Below, piece by piece: positions 44,124 to 52,974 of a stretch of DNA of 63,983 bases. The notes beneath the pieces are model-generated. The model worked only from the letters and a program-made list of their open reading frames with translations, was not told the origin of the DNA and did no database searches. Both the position numbers and the translations under genes were made by a program. This DNA comes from Paenibacillus sp. JJ-100 (GTDB lineage: Bacteria; Bacillota; Bacilli; Paenibacillales; Paenibacillaceae). The stretch lies in NCBI RefSeq assembly GCF_948329825.1, contig NZ_CAOJCM010000013.1, forward strand, positions 1 to 63,983, read 5' to 3'. Position 1 is the first letter of the stretch. Every line of letters starts with the position of its first letter.

Positions 44124-44309
44124 GTGGCAAAAACTTCGATGAAAGTTAAACAACAACGTACACCAAAGTTTAAAGTACGTGCTTATACACGCTGTGAGCG
44201 TTGCGGTCGTCCACATTCGGTACTGCAAAAGTTTAAAATTTGCAGAATTTGCTTCCGTGAATTAGCTTATAAAGGCCAGATCCCTGGCGTGAAAAAAGCA
44301 AGCTGGTAA
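44124..44309 (+). CDS. rpsZ: 30S ribosomal protein S14, zinc type
   Basis: A 61-aa S14 of the short zinc-binding type, with cysteines at CERCGRPHSV and CRICFREL (24, 27, 40, 43). GTG 44124 follows GGAGGTG by ten bases; the longer ORF from 44070 is rejected because homologs are 61 aa. Zinc-starvation paralogs, if present, are outside the window. Confidence 0.96.
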   Translation: MAKTSMKVKQQRTPKFKVRAYTRCERCGRPHSVLQKFKICRICFRELAYKGQIPGVKKASW

Positions 44310-44341
44310 AAAGTCCTGAACGGGAAGGAGGTTAACTCACA

Positions 44342-44740
44342 ATGACTATGTCTGATCCAATTGCAGATATGCTTACTCGTATTCGTAATGCGAACACTGT
44401 TCGTCACGAAACGGTAGAAATGCCTGCTTCGACAATGAAAAAACAAATCGCCGATATTTTGAAGCGTGAAGGGTTCATCCGTGACGCTGAATTTATCGAA
44501 GATAACAAACAAGGGATTATCCGTATTTTCTTGAAGTACGGTCAAAATAACGAGCGCGTTATCACTGGTCTGAAAAGAATCAGTAAACCTGGTCTTCGTG
44601 TATACACGAAAAGCAATGAAGTACCTCGCGTACTTGGCGGCCTGGGAATCGCGATCATCTCAACATCCAAAGGTGTTATGACGGACAAAGAAGCTCGTCA
44701 AGCAAAATCCGGCGGAGAAGTCGTTTGCTACGTATGGTAA
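44342..44740 (+). CDS. rpsH: 30S ribosomal protein S8
   Basis: A 132-aa central-domain 16S binder and, in E. coli, the spc operon translational repressor. Begins MTMSDPIADMLTRIRNAN; the C-terminal GGEVVCYVW is typical. AAGGAGGTT upstream. Confidence 0.97.
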   Translation: MTMSDPIADMLTRIRNANTVRHETVEMPASTMKKQIADILKREGFIRDAEFIEDNKQGIIRIFLKYGQNNERVITGLKRISKPGLRVYTKSNEVPRVLGGLGIAIISTSKGVMTDKEARQAKSGGEVVCYVW

Positions 44741-44770
44741 TATAACGTCACAAGATAGGAGGTGCAACAC

Positions 44771-45313
44771 ATGTCTCGTATTGGTCGCAAACCAATTACA
44801 GTACCAAGTGGTGTAGACATCACTCTGGACAACACCGTTATTACGGTAAAAGGACCAAAAGGAACTTTGACTCGTGAACTTCACAAAGACATGAAGGTTA
44901 CAGTTGAAAACAACGAAATTACAGTTGTGCGTCCTTCCGATAACAAAACTCACCGTTCTTTGCACGGCACAACACGCAGCGTTGTCAGCAATATGGTGAG
45001 CGGCGTAACTGAAGGATTCGCTAAATCTCTGGAGCTGGTTGGGGTCGGATATCGTGCAAGCAAATCCGGAGATAAAATCGTTCTGAACGTTGGATACTCT
45101 CACCCGGTTGAAATTACACCGGAACCGGGAATTGAGTTCGAAGTACCTTCGAACACTAAAATCATCGTTCGCGGTATCGATAAAGAGCGCGTAGGTGCAT
45201 ACGCTGCTAAGATTCGTTCCGTTCGTGAACCTGAGCCGTACAAAGGTAAAGGTATTAAATATGAAGGCGAGCGTATCATCCGTAAGGAAGGTAAAGCCGG
45301 TAAGAAGAAATAA
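44771..45313 (+). CDS. rplF: 50S ribosomal protein L6
   Basis: A 180-aa protein near the sarcin-ricin loop. MSRIGRKPITVPSGVD starts at ATG 44771, eight bases after AGGAGGTG; the 44762 GTG is inside that site. The C-terminal EPYKGKGIKYEGERI is conserved. A 117-bp gap to rplR, longer than its neighbours, contains GGCTTC / GAAGCC. Confidence 0.97.
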   Translation: MSRIGRKPITVPSGVDITLDNTVITVKGPKGTLTRELHKDMKVTVENNEITVVRPSDNKTHRSLHGTTRSVVSNMVSGVTEGFAKSLELVGVGYRASKSGDKIVLNVGYSHPVEITPEPGIEFEVPSNTKIIVRGIDKERVGAYAAKIRSVREPEPYKGKGIKYEGERIIRKEGKAGKKK

Positions 45314-45430
45314 GATTTCTCTTACCGCCTTTTCGTGGCTTTCGGTTTGCTTGCTTCGTGTGTTTCTAATATACCCCGTGGCTTCCGGTTTGAAGCCAGC
45401 GAGGTAACCTGAAAGGAGTGAATCCCTGAG

Positions 45431-45799
45431 ATGATTACGAAACAGGATAAAAACAAGGCTCGTCTGAAAAGACACCTGCGTGTTCGTAAGAAAATCCAAG
45501 GAACGGCAGCACGTCCTCGTTTGAACGTATTCCGTTCTGGTAAACATATCTACGCTCAAATCATCGATGATGTAGCTGGTGTAACCATCGCTTCTGCGTC
45601 TACTGTAGATAAAGAACTGAGTGGCGACATCAAAAACGGTGCATCTGTTGAATCTGCTCGCAAAGTTGGCGAACTCGTCGCTAAACGTGCGAAAGACAAA
45701 GGTGTTTCCAACATCGTATTTGACCGTAGCGGATATCTGTACCATGGTCGTATCGCAGCTTTGGCTGAAGCGGCTCGTGAAACAGGACTTGAGTTTTAA
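45431..45799 (+). CDS. rplR: 50S ribosomal protein L18
   Basis: A 122-aa 5S rRNA-binding protein. Begins MITKQDKNKARLKRHLRV and has VFDRSGYLYHGRIAALA. AAAGGAGTG precedes ATG 45431. Confidence 0.97.
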   Translation: MITKQDKNKARLKRHLRVRKKIQGTAARPRLNVFRSGKHIYAQIIDDVAGVTIASASTVDKELSGDIKNGASVESARKVGELVAKRAKDKGVSNIVFDRSGYLYHGRIAALAEAARETGLEF

Positions 45800-45826
45800 G
45801 ATATTTTTCAAAAGGAGGTTAACGAC

Positions 45827-46324
45827 TTGCGTGTAGATCCGAATACTTTGGAACTGTCTGAAAGAGTAGTAAACATTAATCGCGTAGCTAAAGTAGTAAA
45901 AGGCGGACGCCGTTTCAGCTTTAGCGCACTGGTTGTAGTCGGCGACGGCAACGGCTGGGTTGGAGCGGGTATCGGTAAAGCGGGCGAAGTACCTGATGCA
46001 ATTCGCAAAGGTATTGAAGATGCTAAGAAAAACCTTGTACACGTTCCACTCGTAGGAACTTCGATTCCTCACTTGGTAACAGGTAAGTTCGGCGCAGGAC
46101 GCGTTCTGTTGAAACCAGCATCTGAAGGTACTGGTGTTATCGCTGGTGGTCCTGTACGTGCGGTTCTCGAACTTGCTGGTGTAGGTGACATTTTGACAAA
46201 ATCTCTGGGTTCTTCGAATTCCATGAACATGGTCAATGCGACTTTGGAAGGTTTGTCTCGTTTGAAGCGTGCTGAAGACGTGGCTAAACTGCGCGGAAAA
46301 TCCGTCGAAGAGCTTCTGGGTTAG
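45827..46324 (+). CDS. rpsE: 30S ribosomal protein S5
   Basis: A 165-aa decoding-fidelity protein. TTG 45827 is used, after AAAGGAGGTT (45811-45820), giving MRVDPNTLELSERVV. The spectinomycin loop VKGGRRFSFSAL is wild-type in appearance. Confidence 0.95.
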   Translation: MRVDPNTLELSERVVNINRVAKVVKGGRRFSFSALVVVGDGNGWVGAGIGKAGEVPDAIRKGIEDAKKNLVHVPLVGTSIPHLVTGKFGAGRVLLKPASEGTGVIAGGPVRAVLELAGVGDILTKSLGSSNSMNMVNATLEGLSRLKRAEDVAKLRGKSVEELLG

Positions 46325-46336
46325 GAGGGAATTCTC

Positions 46337-46522
46337 ATGGCTAAATTAGAAATTACCCTCGTCCGTAGCTTGATCGGACGTCCGGAGACGCAAAGAACCA
46401 CTGTAAAAACATTGGGCTTGCGCAAAGTAAACAGCAAAGTGATTCAGAACGATAATCCTGCCATTCGTGGTATGATTAACAAAGTAAGTCACTTGGTAGC
46501 TGTTAAAGAAGTAGAAGCATAA
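46337..46522 (+). CDS. rpmD: 50S ribosomal protein L30
   Basis: A 61-aa protein, MAKLEITLVRSLIGRPETQR. TTAGGAGGG overlaps the end of rpsE, indicating tight coupling. Confidence 0.97.
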   Translation: MAKLEITLVRSLIGRPETQRTTVKTLGLRKVNSKVIQNDNPAIRGMINKVSHLVAVKEVEA

Positions 46523-46565
46523 AACGGGTATATTCCCACAAATCTTTAAGGAGGTGCAACGAACG

Positions 46566-47006
46566 ATGAAGTTACATGAGCTTTCACCATCTCCTGGATC
46601 CCGCAAAGAGCGTAAGCGTCTTGGTCGCGGTCCAAGTAGTGGTACGGGTAAAACATCAGGTCGCGGTCATAAAGGACAAAACGCTCGTTCTGGCGGTGGT
46701 GTTCGTCCAGGCTTCGAAGGTGGACAGAATCCATTGTATCGTCGCTTGCCAAAACGTGGTTTCGTAAACCCAACTCGCAAAGAATATGCAGTTGTTAATA
46801 TCGAAGACCTGAACAGTTTGCCTGCGGGTACTGAAGTGACTCCAGAATTCTTGATGACGAATGGCGTTGTTAAAAACGCTAAATCCGGAATCAAAATCTT
46901 GGGTAACGGTGAAGTCACTGTGAAGCTGACTGTTAAAGCTAATAAGTTTTCTCAATCTGCGGTGGAGAAAATTGAAGCTGCCGGCGGTACAACCGAGGTG
47001 ATTTAA
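46566..47006 (+). CDS. rplO: 50S ribosomal protein L15
   Basis: A 146-aa late-assembly protein with a long glycine-rich N terminus (GRGPSSGTGKTSGRGHKGQ). MKLHELSPSPGS starts at ATG 46566 after AAGGAGGTG. Its stop overlaps the secY start by one base. Confidence 0.96.
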   Translation: MKLHELSPSPGSRKERKRLGRGPSSGTGKTSGRGHKGQNARSGGGVRPGFEGGQNPLYRRLPKRGFVNPTRKEYAVVNIEDLNSLPAGTEVTPEFLMTNGVVKNAKSGIKILGNGEVTVKLTVKANKFSQSAVEKIEAAGGTTEVI

Positions 47007-48304
47007 TGTTCAAGACCCTAAAGAATATCTGGCGGGTTGAGGATCTGCGCAAAAGGGTATTATTTACCCTTTTTGTACTGATCATTTACCGCATCGGCTC
47101 CTTTGTTCCTGTTCCAGGTGTCAACAAAGATGTGTTCGAAGCGACAAATTCTGCGGGTAAAGAAGTTTTTGGACTTCTCAATACGTTCTCGGGTGGAGCA
47201 CTGTTCCAGTTCTCGATATTTGCGCTCGGGATCGTACCATACATCACTGCGTCTATCATAGTACAGTTGCTTTCCATGGACGTTATTCCTAAATTAGCGG
47301 AATGGGCAAAGCAAGGTGAACAAGGTAAGAAAAAATCAGCACAATTGACCCGTTATCTAACTATCGGACTTGCATTGATTCAAGCGTTTGGTACGTCGAT
47401 CGGATTTAACCGCTTGTACAATACAGAGATGGTTCCTAACGCAACATTTGCAGATTATATCTTGATCGCTATTGTACTTACGGCCGGTACTTCATTCTTG
47501 ATGTGGCTTGGTGAGCAGATCACCGAGAAAGGCATCGGAAACGGAATTTCAATTCTGATCTTTGCTGGTATTTTGGCAACCGTGCCTAATATCATCAAAC
47601 AAACAATTGAGTCCGACTTCATTCAACCTGATCAGTTGTTTATGAACATCCTTAAAGGTGTGATCATCGCGATTGTGATCGTGTTGATTATCATTGGTGT
47701 CATTTACATTCAGCAGGCGATTCGGAAAATTCCGGTACAGTACGCAAAACGCGTCGTAGGAAACAAAATGTATGGTGGACAGAATACACATATTCCGCTG
47801 AAGATTAATGCAGCTGGTGTTATTCCTGTCATCTTCGCATCATCTCTGTTGATGTTCCCGACGATTATCGCCAACTTCTGGGCTAATCATGGTTGGGCAC
47901 AGTGGATTGGTCAGAACTTGACTACACACAAACCTCTTGGTATGGTTCTGTATGTTGTGATGATCTTCGGATTCACATTCTTCTATACTTTTGTACAGAT
48001 GAATCCTCAGCAGATGGCTGATAATATGAAAAAGAACGGCGGTTACATCCCAGGCATTCGCCCGGGTAAAGCTACCGAGAAATATCTGACCCGTGTCATG
48101 ACTCGTTTGACAATGGCCGGAGCCATCTTCTTGGCAGTTATTTCCGTTCTGCCTGTATTCTTAGGGGCACTTTCTGGTTTGCCTCAGTCAGCGCAAATTG
48201 GAGGAACTTCCCTCCTGATCGTAATCGGTGTTGCGCTGGATACGATGAAGCAAATCGAAAGCCAATTGATCAAACGCCACTACAAAGGTTTTATCAATAA
48301 ATAG
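47006..48304 (+). CDS. secY: protein translocase subunit SecY
   Basis: A 432-aa channel subunit with ten predicted membrane helices. The plug and TM2 region includes FSIFALGIVPYITASIIVQ, and the cytosolic loop contains MADNMKKNGGYIPGIRPGK. Starts at ATG 47006, overlapping rplO. Works with SecE (20540) and SecA. Confidence 0.97.
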   Translation: MFKTLKNIWRVEDLRKRVLFTLFVLIIYRIGSFVPVPGVNKDVFEATNSAGKEVFGLLNTFSGGALFQFSIFALGIVPYITASIIVQLLSMDVIPKLAEWAKQGEQGKKKSAQLTRYLTIGLALIQAFGTSIGFNRLYNTEMVPNATFADYILIAIVLTAGTSFLMWLGEQITEKGIGNGISILIFAGILATVPNIIKQTIESDFIQPDQLFMNILKGVIIAIVIVLIIIGVIYIQQAIRKIPVQYAKRVVGNKMYGGQNTHIPLKINAAGVIPVIFASSLLMFPTIIANFWANHGWAQWIGQNLTTHKPLGMVLYVVMIFGFTFFYTFVQMNPQQMADNMKKNGGYIPGIRPGKATEKYLTRVMTRLTMAGAIFLAVISVLPVFLGALSGLPQSAQIGGTSLLIVIGVALDTMKQIESQLIKRHYKGFINK

Positions 48305-48305
48305 G

Positions 48306-48350
48306 CAATAGGTTCCGGTTGAGTAAAGATTTACTTGCCGGCACCTATTG
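48306..48350 (+). repeat. strong hairpin between secY and adk
   Basis: CAATAGGT (48306-48313) / ACCTATTG (48343-48350), CCGG (48315-48318) / CCGG (48338-48341) and AGTAAA / TTTACT stack into one long stem with small bulges and a two-base loop. No T tract follows. Confidence 0.7.
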
Positions 48351-48394
48351 TGCTGTTTGTTGATGTAGGGTAGTCTTGGAGGGAGTGACATAAC

Positions 48395-49039
48395 GTGAAC
48401 ATCCTATTCATGGGCCCTCCGGGGGCAGGAAAAGGTACGCAAGCAGACGTCATTGTGAAAGAGTTCGGTATTCCCCATATTTCAACAGGCGATGCATTTC
48501 GTCTAGCGATTAAACAGGGAACTCCCATTGGTTTGAAAGCCAAGGAATATATGGATCAAGGATTACTTGTACCAGATGATGTAACCATCGGCATCGTTGA
48601 AGAACGTTTGCAGCAGCCGGACTGCAGAGAAGGTTTTCTTTTGGATGGATTTCCAAGAACCTTATCTCAGGCTGAGGCGCTCGATGGCATCCTGGGACGA
48701 CTGAACTCAGGTCTTGATCATGTGATCAACCTGAAAGTGGATCGCAATAAATTGCTCGCTCGTTTAACGGGTCGTCGCATTTGTAAAAACTGCGGATCCA
48801 CGTATCATGTCGTATTTAATCCACCGAAGCAGGAAGGTACTTGTGATAAATGCGGCGGCGAGTTATACCAACGCTCGGATGACAATGAAGAGAGTGTGGG
48901 TACTCGTTTGGACGAATATATCAATAAAACAGCACCACTCCTCACATTCTACGAAACTAAAGGTCTTCTTCGTCAAATCGACGGAGAGCAGGATATCGAT
49001 CAAGTTTCTCAAGAAATCGTGTCCTTGTTGAGAGGTTAA
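48395..49039 (+). CDS. adk: adenylate kinase
   Basis: A 214-aa enzyme interconverting ATP+AMP and 2 ADP. P-loop GPPGAGKGT (7-15); zinc-binding LID with Cys130, Cys133, Cys150 and Cys153, as in Gram-positive enzymes. GTG 48395 follows GGAGGG with 11-base spacing. It ends three bases before the map reading frame begins. Confidence 0.97.
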   Translation: MNILFMGPPGAGKGTQADVIVKEFGIPHISTGDAFRLAIKQGTPIGLKAKEYMDQGLLVPDDVTIGIVEERLQQPDCREGFLLDGFPRTLSQAEALDGILGRLNSGLDHVINLKVDRNKLLARLTGRRICKNCGSTYHVVFNPPKQEGTCDKCGGELYQRSDDNEESVGTRLDEYINKTAPLLTFYETKGLLRQIDGEQDIDQVSQEIVSLLRG

Positions 49040-49042
49040 TTG

Positions 49043-49795
49043 ATGATCATTGGTAAGTCTGAAACGGAACTGGGTTTGATGAGAGAAGCAGGGAGAATTG
49101 TTGCTGAAACGCATCGTCTCTTGGCAGATCATATCGCTCCTGGTATCACGACTGGCGAACTTGACCATATGGCAGATCAATTTATCCGCAGTCAAGGAGC
49201 TATACCATCTTTCAAAGGTTATAACGGTTTCCCTGCCAGTGTGTGCGCTTCAGTGAATGAAGAGTTGGTACATGGATTTCCCGGCAAACGCAAGTTGAAC
49301 GAGGGCGATATCGTTACGTTTGACATTGGCGCGCAGTACCAGGGGTATCATGGAGATTCTGCCTGGACTTATCCGGTTGGCCGTATTTCCGAGGAAGCCC
49401 GTCGTCTTCTGGACGTCACCGAGGCTTCATTATACGCAGGTCTGGCGCTGGTAAAACCAGATGTTCGCTTGTTTACAATATCTCATGCAATTCAGAAATA
49501 TGTCGAAGATGAGGGATTCTCAGTCGTTCGTGAATATGTCGGTCACGGCATTGGAGCGAATTTGCACGAGGAACCATCAATTCCGAACTATGGTCTTCCT
49601 GATCGTGGTCCAAGGTTAAAGGCTGGGATGGTGCTAGCTATTGAGCCGATGGTGAACGCAGGTAGACGGTATGTGAAAACGTTGGAAGATAACTGGACTG
49701 TCGTTACAGCTGATGGATCGTTATGTGCCCACTTTGAACACACCGTAGCAGTTACACCTGAGGGAATGGAAATTTTCACAAAATTGAACGTGTAG
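49043..49795 (+). CDS. map: methionine aminopeptidase, type I
   Basis: A 250-aa metalloprotease removing N-terminal Met. Metal-ligand segments are present: FDIGAQYQGYHGD, YVGHGIGANLHEEP, MVLAIEPMV and HFEHTVAVTPEG. No N-terminal extension. ATG 49043 follows AGAGG; TTG 49040 is one codon upstream. Confidence 0.96.
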   Translation: MIIGKSETELGLMREAGRIVAETHRLLADHIAPGITTGELDHMADQFIRSQGAIPSFKGYNGFPASVCASVNEELVHGFPGKRKLNEGDIVTFDIGAQYQGYHGDSAWTYPVGRISEEARRLLDVTEASLYAGLALVKPDVRLFTISHAIQKYVEDEGFSVVREYVGHGIGANLHEEPSIPNYGLPDRGPRLKAGMVLAIEPMVNAGRRYVKTLEDNWTVVTADGSLCAHFEHTVAVTPEGMEIFTKLNV

Positions 49796-49805
49796 GTGAT
49801 TAGGC

Positions 49806-50114
49806 ATGAACAATCCGTCGAATCCGCAGCTCGGTCAACTTGTGAAGATCCGTAAAGGCCGCGATGCGGACCAAGCCGCAGTAATTGTTGCTATAGTGGA
49901 CAATAGGTTCGTATATATTGCGGATGGAGACAAACGAAAGTTTGACCAACCCAAGAAGAAGAATATTCTTCATCTTGAACTTCAGCCCATGATTAGCAGT
50001 GAGGTTGTAAACAGTTTAAACGAGAGTGGTCGGGTGACAAATGGAAAGCTCCGCTATGCGGTTCATTCGTTTTTGGAATCCACCAACATTCAAGCTGAAG
50101 AGAAAGGAGACTGA
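49806..50114 (+). CDS. KOW domain RNA-binding protein (L14e-like)
   Basis: A 102-aa protein with an L14e/KOW-like N-terminal half (GQLVKIRKGRDADQAAVIVAIVDNRFVYIADGDKRKF, quoted in part: GQLVKIRKGRDADQ). Related small genes occur between map and infA in many Bacilli and Clostridia. An RNA or ribosome role is inferred from fold and position; no function is demonstrated to my knowledge. It lies ten bases after map and three before infA, so it is in the operon. Confidence 0.85.
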   Translation: MNNPSNPQLGQLVKIRKGRDADQAAVIVAIVDNRFVYIADGDKRKFDQPKKKNILHLELQPMISSEVVNSLNESGRVTNGKLRYAVHSFLESTNIQAEEKGD

Positions 50115-50117
50115 CTC

Positions 50118-50333
50118 ATGGCCAAGGAAGATGTCATTGAAGTGGAAGGCACGGTTCTTGAACCACTGCCGAATGCAACGTTTAAGGTTGAGCTTGAGAA
50201 TGGTCATCAAATTCTCGCTCACGTTTCCGGAAAGTTGCGGATGCACTTCATCCGTATCCTGACTGGAGACAAAGTAGTTGTTCAGTTATCGCCTTACGAT
50301 CTAACAAAAGGTCGTATAACTTACCGTAAATAG
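50118..50333 (+). CDS. infA: translation initiation factor IF-1
   Basis: A 71-aa OB-fold factor that occupies the 30S A site. Begins MAKEDVIEVEGTVLEPLPNA and has the conserved LRMHFIRILTGDKV. AAAGGAGA precedes ATG. The gap to rpmJ carries a duplicated palindrome. Confidence 0.97.
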   Translation: MAKEDVIEVEGTVLEPLPNATFKVELENGHQILAHVSGKLRMHFIRILTGDKVVVQLSPYDLTKGRITYRK

Positions 50334-50370
50334 TAGTAGACAGTTGCAATGAACTGTGAAGCTTATTTAG

Positions 50371-50392
50371 CGGGTTTTGCCCGGCAAAACTT
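50371..50392 (+). repeat. palindromic repeat copy A (infA-rpmJ gap)
   Basis: GTTTTGC (50374-50380), CCG, GCAAAAC (50384-50390), flanked by GCGG and TTGCG. The same stem recurs at 50451. Confidence 0.7.
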
Positions 50393-50447
50393 GCGAAAGC
50401 TTCGAAGCCGGTTTTACAATAGTAGAACGAGGTCAATGCTTACGAAG

Positions 50448-50470
50448 AGGGTTTTGCTAAGCAAAACTTT
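50448..50470 (+). repeat. palindromic repeat copy B (rpmJ leader)
   Basis: GTTTTGC (50451-50457), TAA, GCAAAAC (50461-50467), extended by G-T pairs. The rpmJ Shine-Dalgarno GAGGAGG begins four bases after it, so the stem abuts the ribosome-binding site. Confidence 0.7.
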
Positions 50471-50485
50471 GAGGAGGTAATTCAC

Positions 50486-50599
50486 ATGAAGGTAAGACCT
50501 TCGGTCAAGCCAATTTGCGAAAAATGCAAAGTCATTCGCCGCAAAGGGAATGTAATGGTTATCTGTGAAAATCCAAAACACAAACAAAAACAAGGTTAA
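50486..50599 (+). CDS. rpmJ: 50S ribosomal protein L36
   Basis: A 37-aa protein, MKVRPSVKPICEKCKVIRRK onward. Zinc ligands Cys11, Cys14, Cys27 and His32 are intact (zinc-binding form). GAGGAGG precedes ATG 50486. Confidence 0.96.
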   Translation: MKVRPSVKPICEKCKVIRRKGNVMVICENPKHKQKQG

Positions 50600-50619
50600 T
50601 GAAGGGGGTGTAGCGTAAA

Positions 50620-50988
50620 ATGGCACGTATAGCTGGTGTGGATTTGCCACGAGATAAGCGCGTTGAGATCGCCTTGACTTATATTTTCGGAATCGGTAAA
50701 ACGACTTCCCAGAAAATTCTGAGCTCTACAGGCATCAATCCGGACACTCGTGTTCGTGATTTGACGGAAGATGAAGTCAGCAAATTGCGTGAAAGTATCG
50801 ACAAAGAGGTCAAAGTAGAAGGTGACCTGCGTCGTGAAATCTCTTTGAATATTAAACGTTTGACGGAGATCGGTTGTTACCGTGGAGTTCGTCATCGTCG
50901 TGGTCTGCCTGTTCGTGGACAACGTACGAAAACGAATGCTCGTACTCGTAAAGGTCCTCGTCGTACAGTAGCGAACAAGAAGAAATAA
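50620..50988 (+). CDS. rpsM: 30S ribosomal protein S13
   Basis: A 122-aa head protein making intersubunit bridges and P-site tRNA contacts. Begins MARIAGVDLPRDKRVEIALT; basic C terminus GPRRTVANKKK. AAGGGGGTG precedes it. Confidence 0.98.
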   Translation: MARIAGVDLPRDKRVEIALTYIFGIGKTTSQKILSSTGINPDTRVRDLTEDEVSKLRESIDKEVKVEGDLRREISLNIKRLTEIGCYRGVRHRRGLPVRGQRTKTNARTRKGPRRTVANKKK

Positions 50989-51007
50989 TAAGGGGGGATA
51001 AGAGAAA

Positions 51008-51403
51008 ATGGCTAAACCGAAAAAAGTCGTACGTACTAAACGTCGTGACCGTAAAAATATTGAATCTGGCGTGGCACATATCCGTTCCACTTTCAATAAC
51101 ACTATCGTTACTATTACGGATCCTCACGGAAACGCGATTTCGTGGGCAAGCTCCGGCGGCCTCGGATTCAGAGGTTCCCGTAAATCGACTCCGTTTGCTG
51201 CACAAATGGCTGCTGAGACTGCTGCCAAAGCTGCAATGGAACATGGGATGAAATCCGTTGAGGTTATGGTTAAAGGACCAGGTGCAGGTCGTGAAGCAGC
51301 AATTCGCTCTTTGCAAGCTGCTGGTCTTGAAGTTAACCTGATCAAAGACGTAACTCCAGTCCCACATAACGGATGCCGTCCTCCAAAACGTCGTCGTGTC
51401 TAA
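51008..51403 (+). CDS. rpsK: 30S ribosomal protein S11
   Basis: A 131-aa platform protein. Contains HIRSTFNNTIVTITDPHGN and ends PVPHNGCRPPKRRRV. A 136-bp gap to rpoA follows with no clear promoter. Confidence 0.98.
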   Translation: MAKPKKVVRTKRRDRKNIESGVAHIRSTFNNTIVTITDPHGNAISWASSGGLGFRGSRKSTPFAAQMAAETAAKAAMEHGMKSVEVMVKGPGAGREAAIRSLQAAGLEVNLIKDVTPVPHNGCRPPKRRRV

Positions 51404-51539
51404 TGAGATTTGCCCCTGCGTGTGGTATACTTCCGGCACAATCTGCTAATAATGGTTGTTTAGGCATACTACTACATGTTTTCGCAAGAGAAGGTAAATG
51501 TTTCATAAAGGACCGACGTTTTGAAGGAGGGGTATTGCA

Positions 51540-52484
51540 GTGATAGAAATCGAAAAGCCGAAAATTGAGACGGTAGACGTCAACGATGATGGCACCTATG
51601 GGAAATTCGTAGTAGAACCGCTGGAGCGCGGATACGGTACGACGCTTGGAAACTCGCTTCGCCGAATCCTGCTCTCATCACTGCCGGGTGCGGCAGTGTC
51701 TTCGGTTCAAATCGACGGCGTTCTGCATGAATTTGCTACAGTTCCTGGCGTAATGGAAGACGTTACAGAGATTATCCTTAACCTGAAAGCTTTGTCGCTC
51801 AAAATTCACTCTGACGAGGAGAAAGTGCTCGAGATTGATGCTGAAGGCGAAGGAGCAATCACGGCTGGAGATATTCGTGCTGATTCCGATGTGGAAATCC
51901 TTAACCCGGATCTTCACATTGCTACGCTTGGACCAGGTTCGAGACTTCACATGCGTATTTTTGCCAATCGCGGTCGCGGCTACGTCCAGGCAGATCGGAA
52001 TAAACGCGATGACCAGCCGATCGGCGTCATCCCTGTCGATTCCATCTTCACCCCGATTAGCCGTGTAAACTACGGTGTGGAAAATACGCGTGTAGGCCAA
52101 GTAACCAACTATGACAAGCTCACGTTGGAAGTTTGGACTGACGGAAGTATTCGTCCTGAAGAAGCTGTAAGCCTCGGCGCTAAAATTTTGACCGAACATT
52201 TGATGCTCTTCGTGGGTCTTACAGACGAAGCGAAAGATGCAGAGATTATGGTTGAAAAAGAAGAAGACAAAAAAGAAAAAGTACTTGAAATGACGATTGA
52301 AGAGCTGGATCTCTCTGTTCGTTCTTACAACTGCCTCAAACGTGCTGGTATTAATACCGTACAAGAGCTGACTACGAAAACGGAAGAAGACATGATGAAA
52401 GTCCGTAACCTCGGACGCAAGTCTTTGGAAGAAGTTCAAGAGAAGCTTGAGGAACTTGGTTTGGGACTTCGTACAGAAGAATAG
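51540..52484 (+). CDS. rpoA: DNA-directed RNA polymerase subunit alpha
   Basis: A 314-aa subunit. The N-terminal assembly domain contains GYGTTLGNSLRRILLSSLPG, and the C-terminal DNA- and activator-binding domain starts about residue 245 (ELDLSVRSYNCLKRAGINT). GTG 51540 follows AAGGAGGGG. Confidence 0.98.
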   Translation: MIEIEKPKIETVDVNDDGTYGKFVVEPLERGYGTTLGNSLRRILLSSLPGAAVSSVQIDGVLHEFATVPGVMEDVTEIILNLKALSLKIHSDEEKVLEIDAEGEGAITAGDIRADSDVEILNPDLHIATLGPGSRLHMRIFANRGRGYVQADRNKRDDQPIGVIPVDSIFTPISRVNYGVENTRVGQVTNYDKLTLEVWTDGSIRPEEAVSLGAKILTEHLMLFVGLTDEAKDAEIMVEKEEDKKEKVLEMTIEELDLSVRSYNCLKRAGINTVQELTTKTEEDMMKVRNLGRKSLEEVQEKLEELGLGLRTEE

Positions 52485-52519
52485 ACAGCTAGAGTGCTTG
52501 AAGTGAAGGAGGGAAAACA

Positions 52520-52885
52520 ATGGCATACCAAAAGTTGGGCCGTAATTCCAGCGCACGTAAAGCTTTGTTTCGTGACCTGGTAACTGACCTGTTCTTATAT
52601 GAGCGCATTCAGACAACTGAAGCGAAAGCAAAAGAGGTTCGCTCTATTGCAGAAAAACTGATCACTAAGGCGAAAAAGGGAGATCTTCATGCCCGTCGCC
52701 AAGTGGCAGCTTATGTTCGCCGCGAAACGATCGATGGTGAGCAAGATGCAATCCAAAAACTGTTTAGCGAATTGTCCGGTCGTTACGCTGAGCGTCCAGG
52801 TGGATACACTCGTATTCTGAAACTGGGACCTCGTCGTGGTGACGCAGCGCCTATGGTTTACTTGGAACTGGTAGACCGCGCGTAA
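52520..52885 (+). CDS. rplQ: 50S ribosomal protein L17
   Basis: A 121-aa protein around the tunnel exit. Begins MAYQKLGRNSSARKALFRDL; ends APMVYLELVDRA. Last gene of the alpha cluster. No ECF transporter genes follow, unlike B. subtilis. Confidence 0.97.
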   Translation: MAYQKLGRNSSARKALFRDLVTDLFLYERIQTTEAKAKEVRSIAEKLITKAKKGDLHARRQVAAYVRRETIDGEQDAIQKLFSELSGRYAERPGGYTRILKLGPRRGDAAPMVYLELVDRA

Positions 52886-52900
52886 TACAGATGTGAGATG

Positions 52901-52946
52901 AGGAAAGGGGACAGAGTCCATCGATTCTGGTTTAACCCTTTTTTTC
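52901..52946 (+). terminator. probable terminator after rplQ
   Basis: AAAGGG and CCCTTT enclose a loop with an inner AGA/TCT pairing, followed by TTTTTTTCTC. A long loop makes this moderate. Confidence 0.5.
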
Positions 52947-52974
52947 TCTTCATATCGGAATTCGTGCTGTAAAT

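Noticed and set aside
44660..46072. 470-aa minus-strand ORF opposite rplF-rpsE
   Set aside because: Long antisense frames recur opposite biased ribosomal genes here; no domain or start signal.
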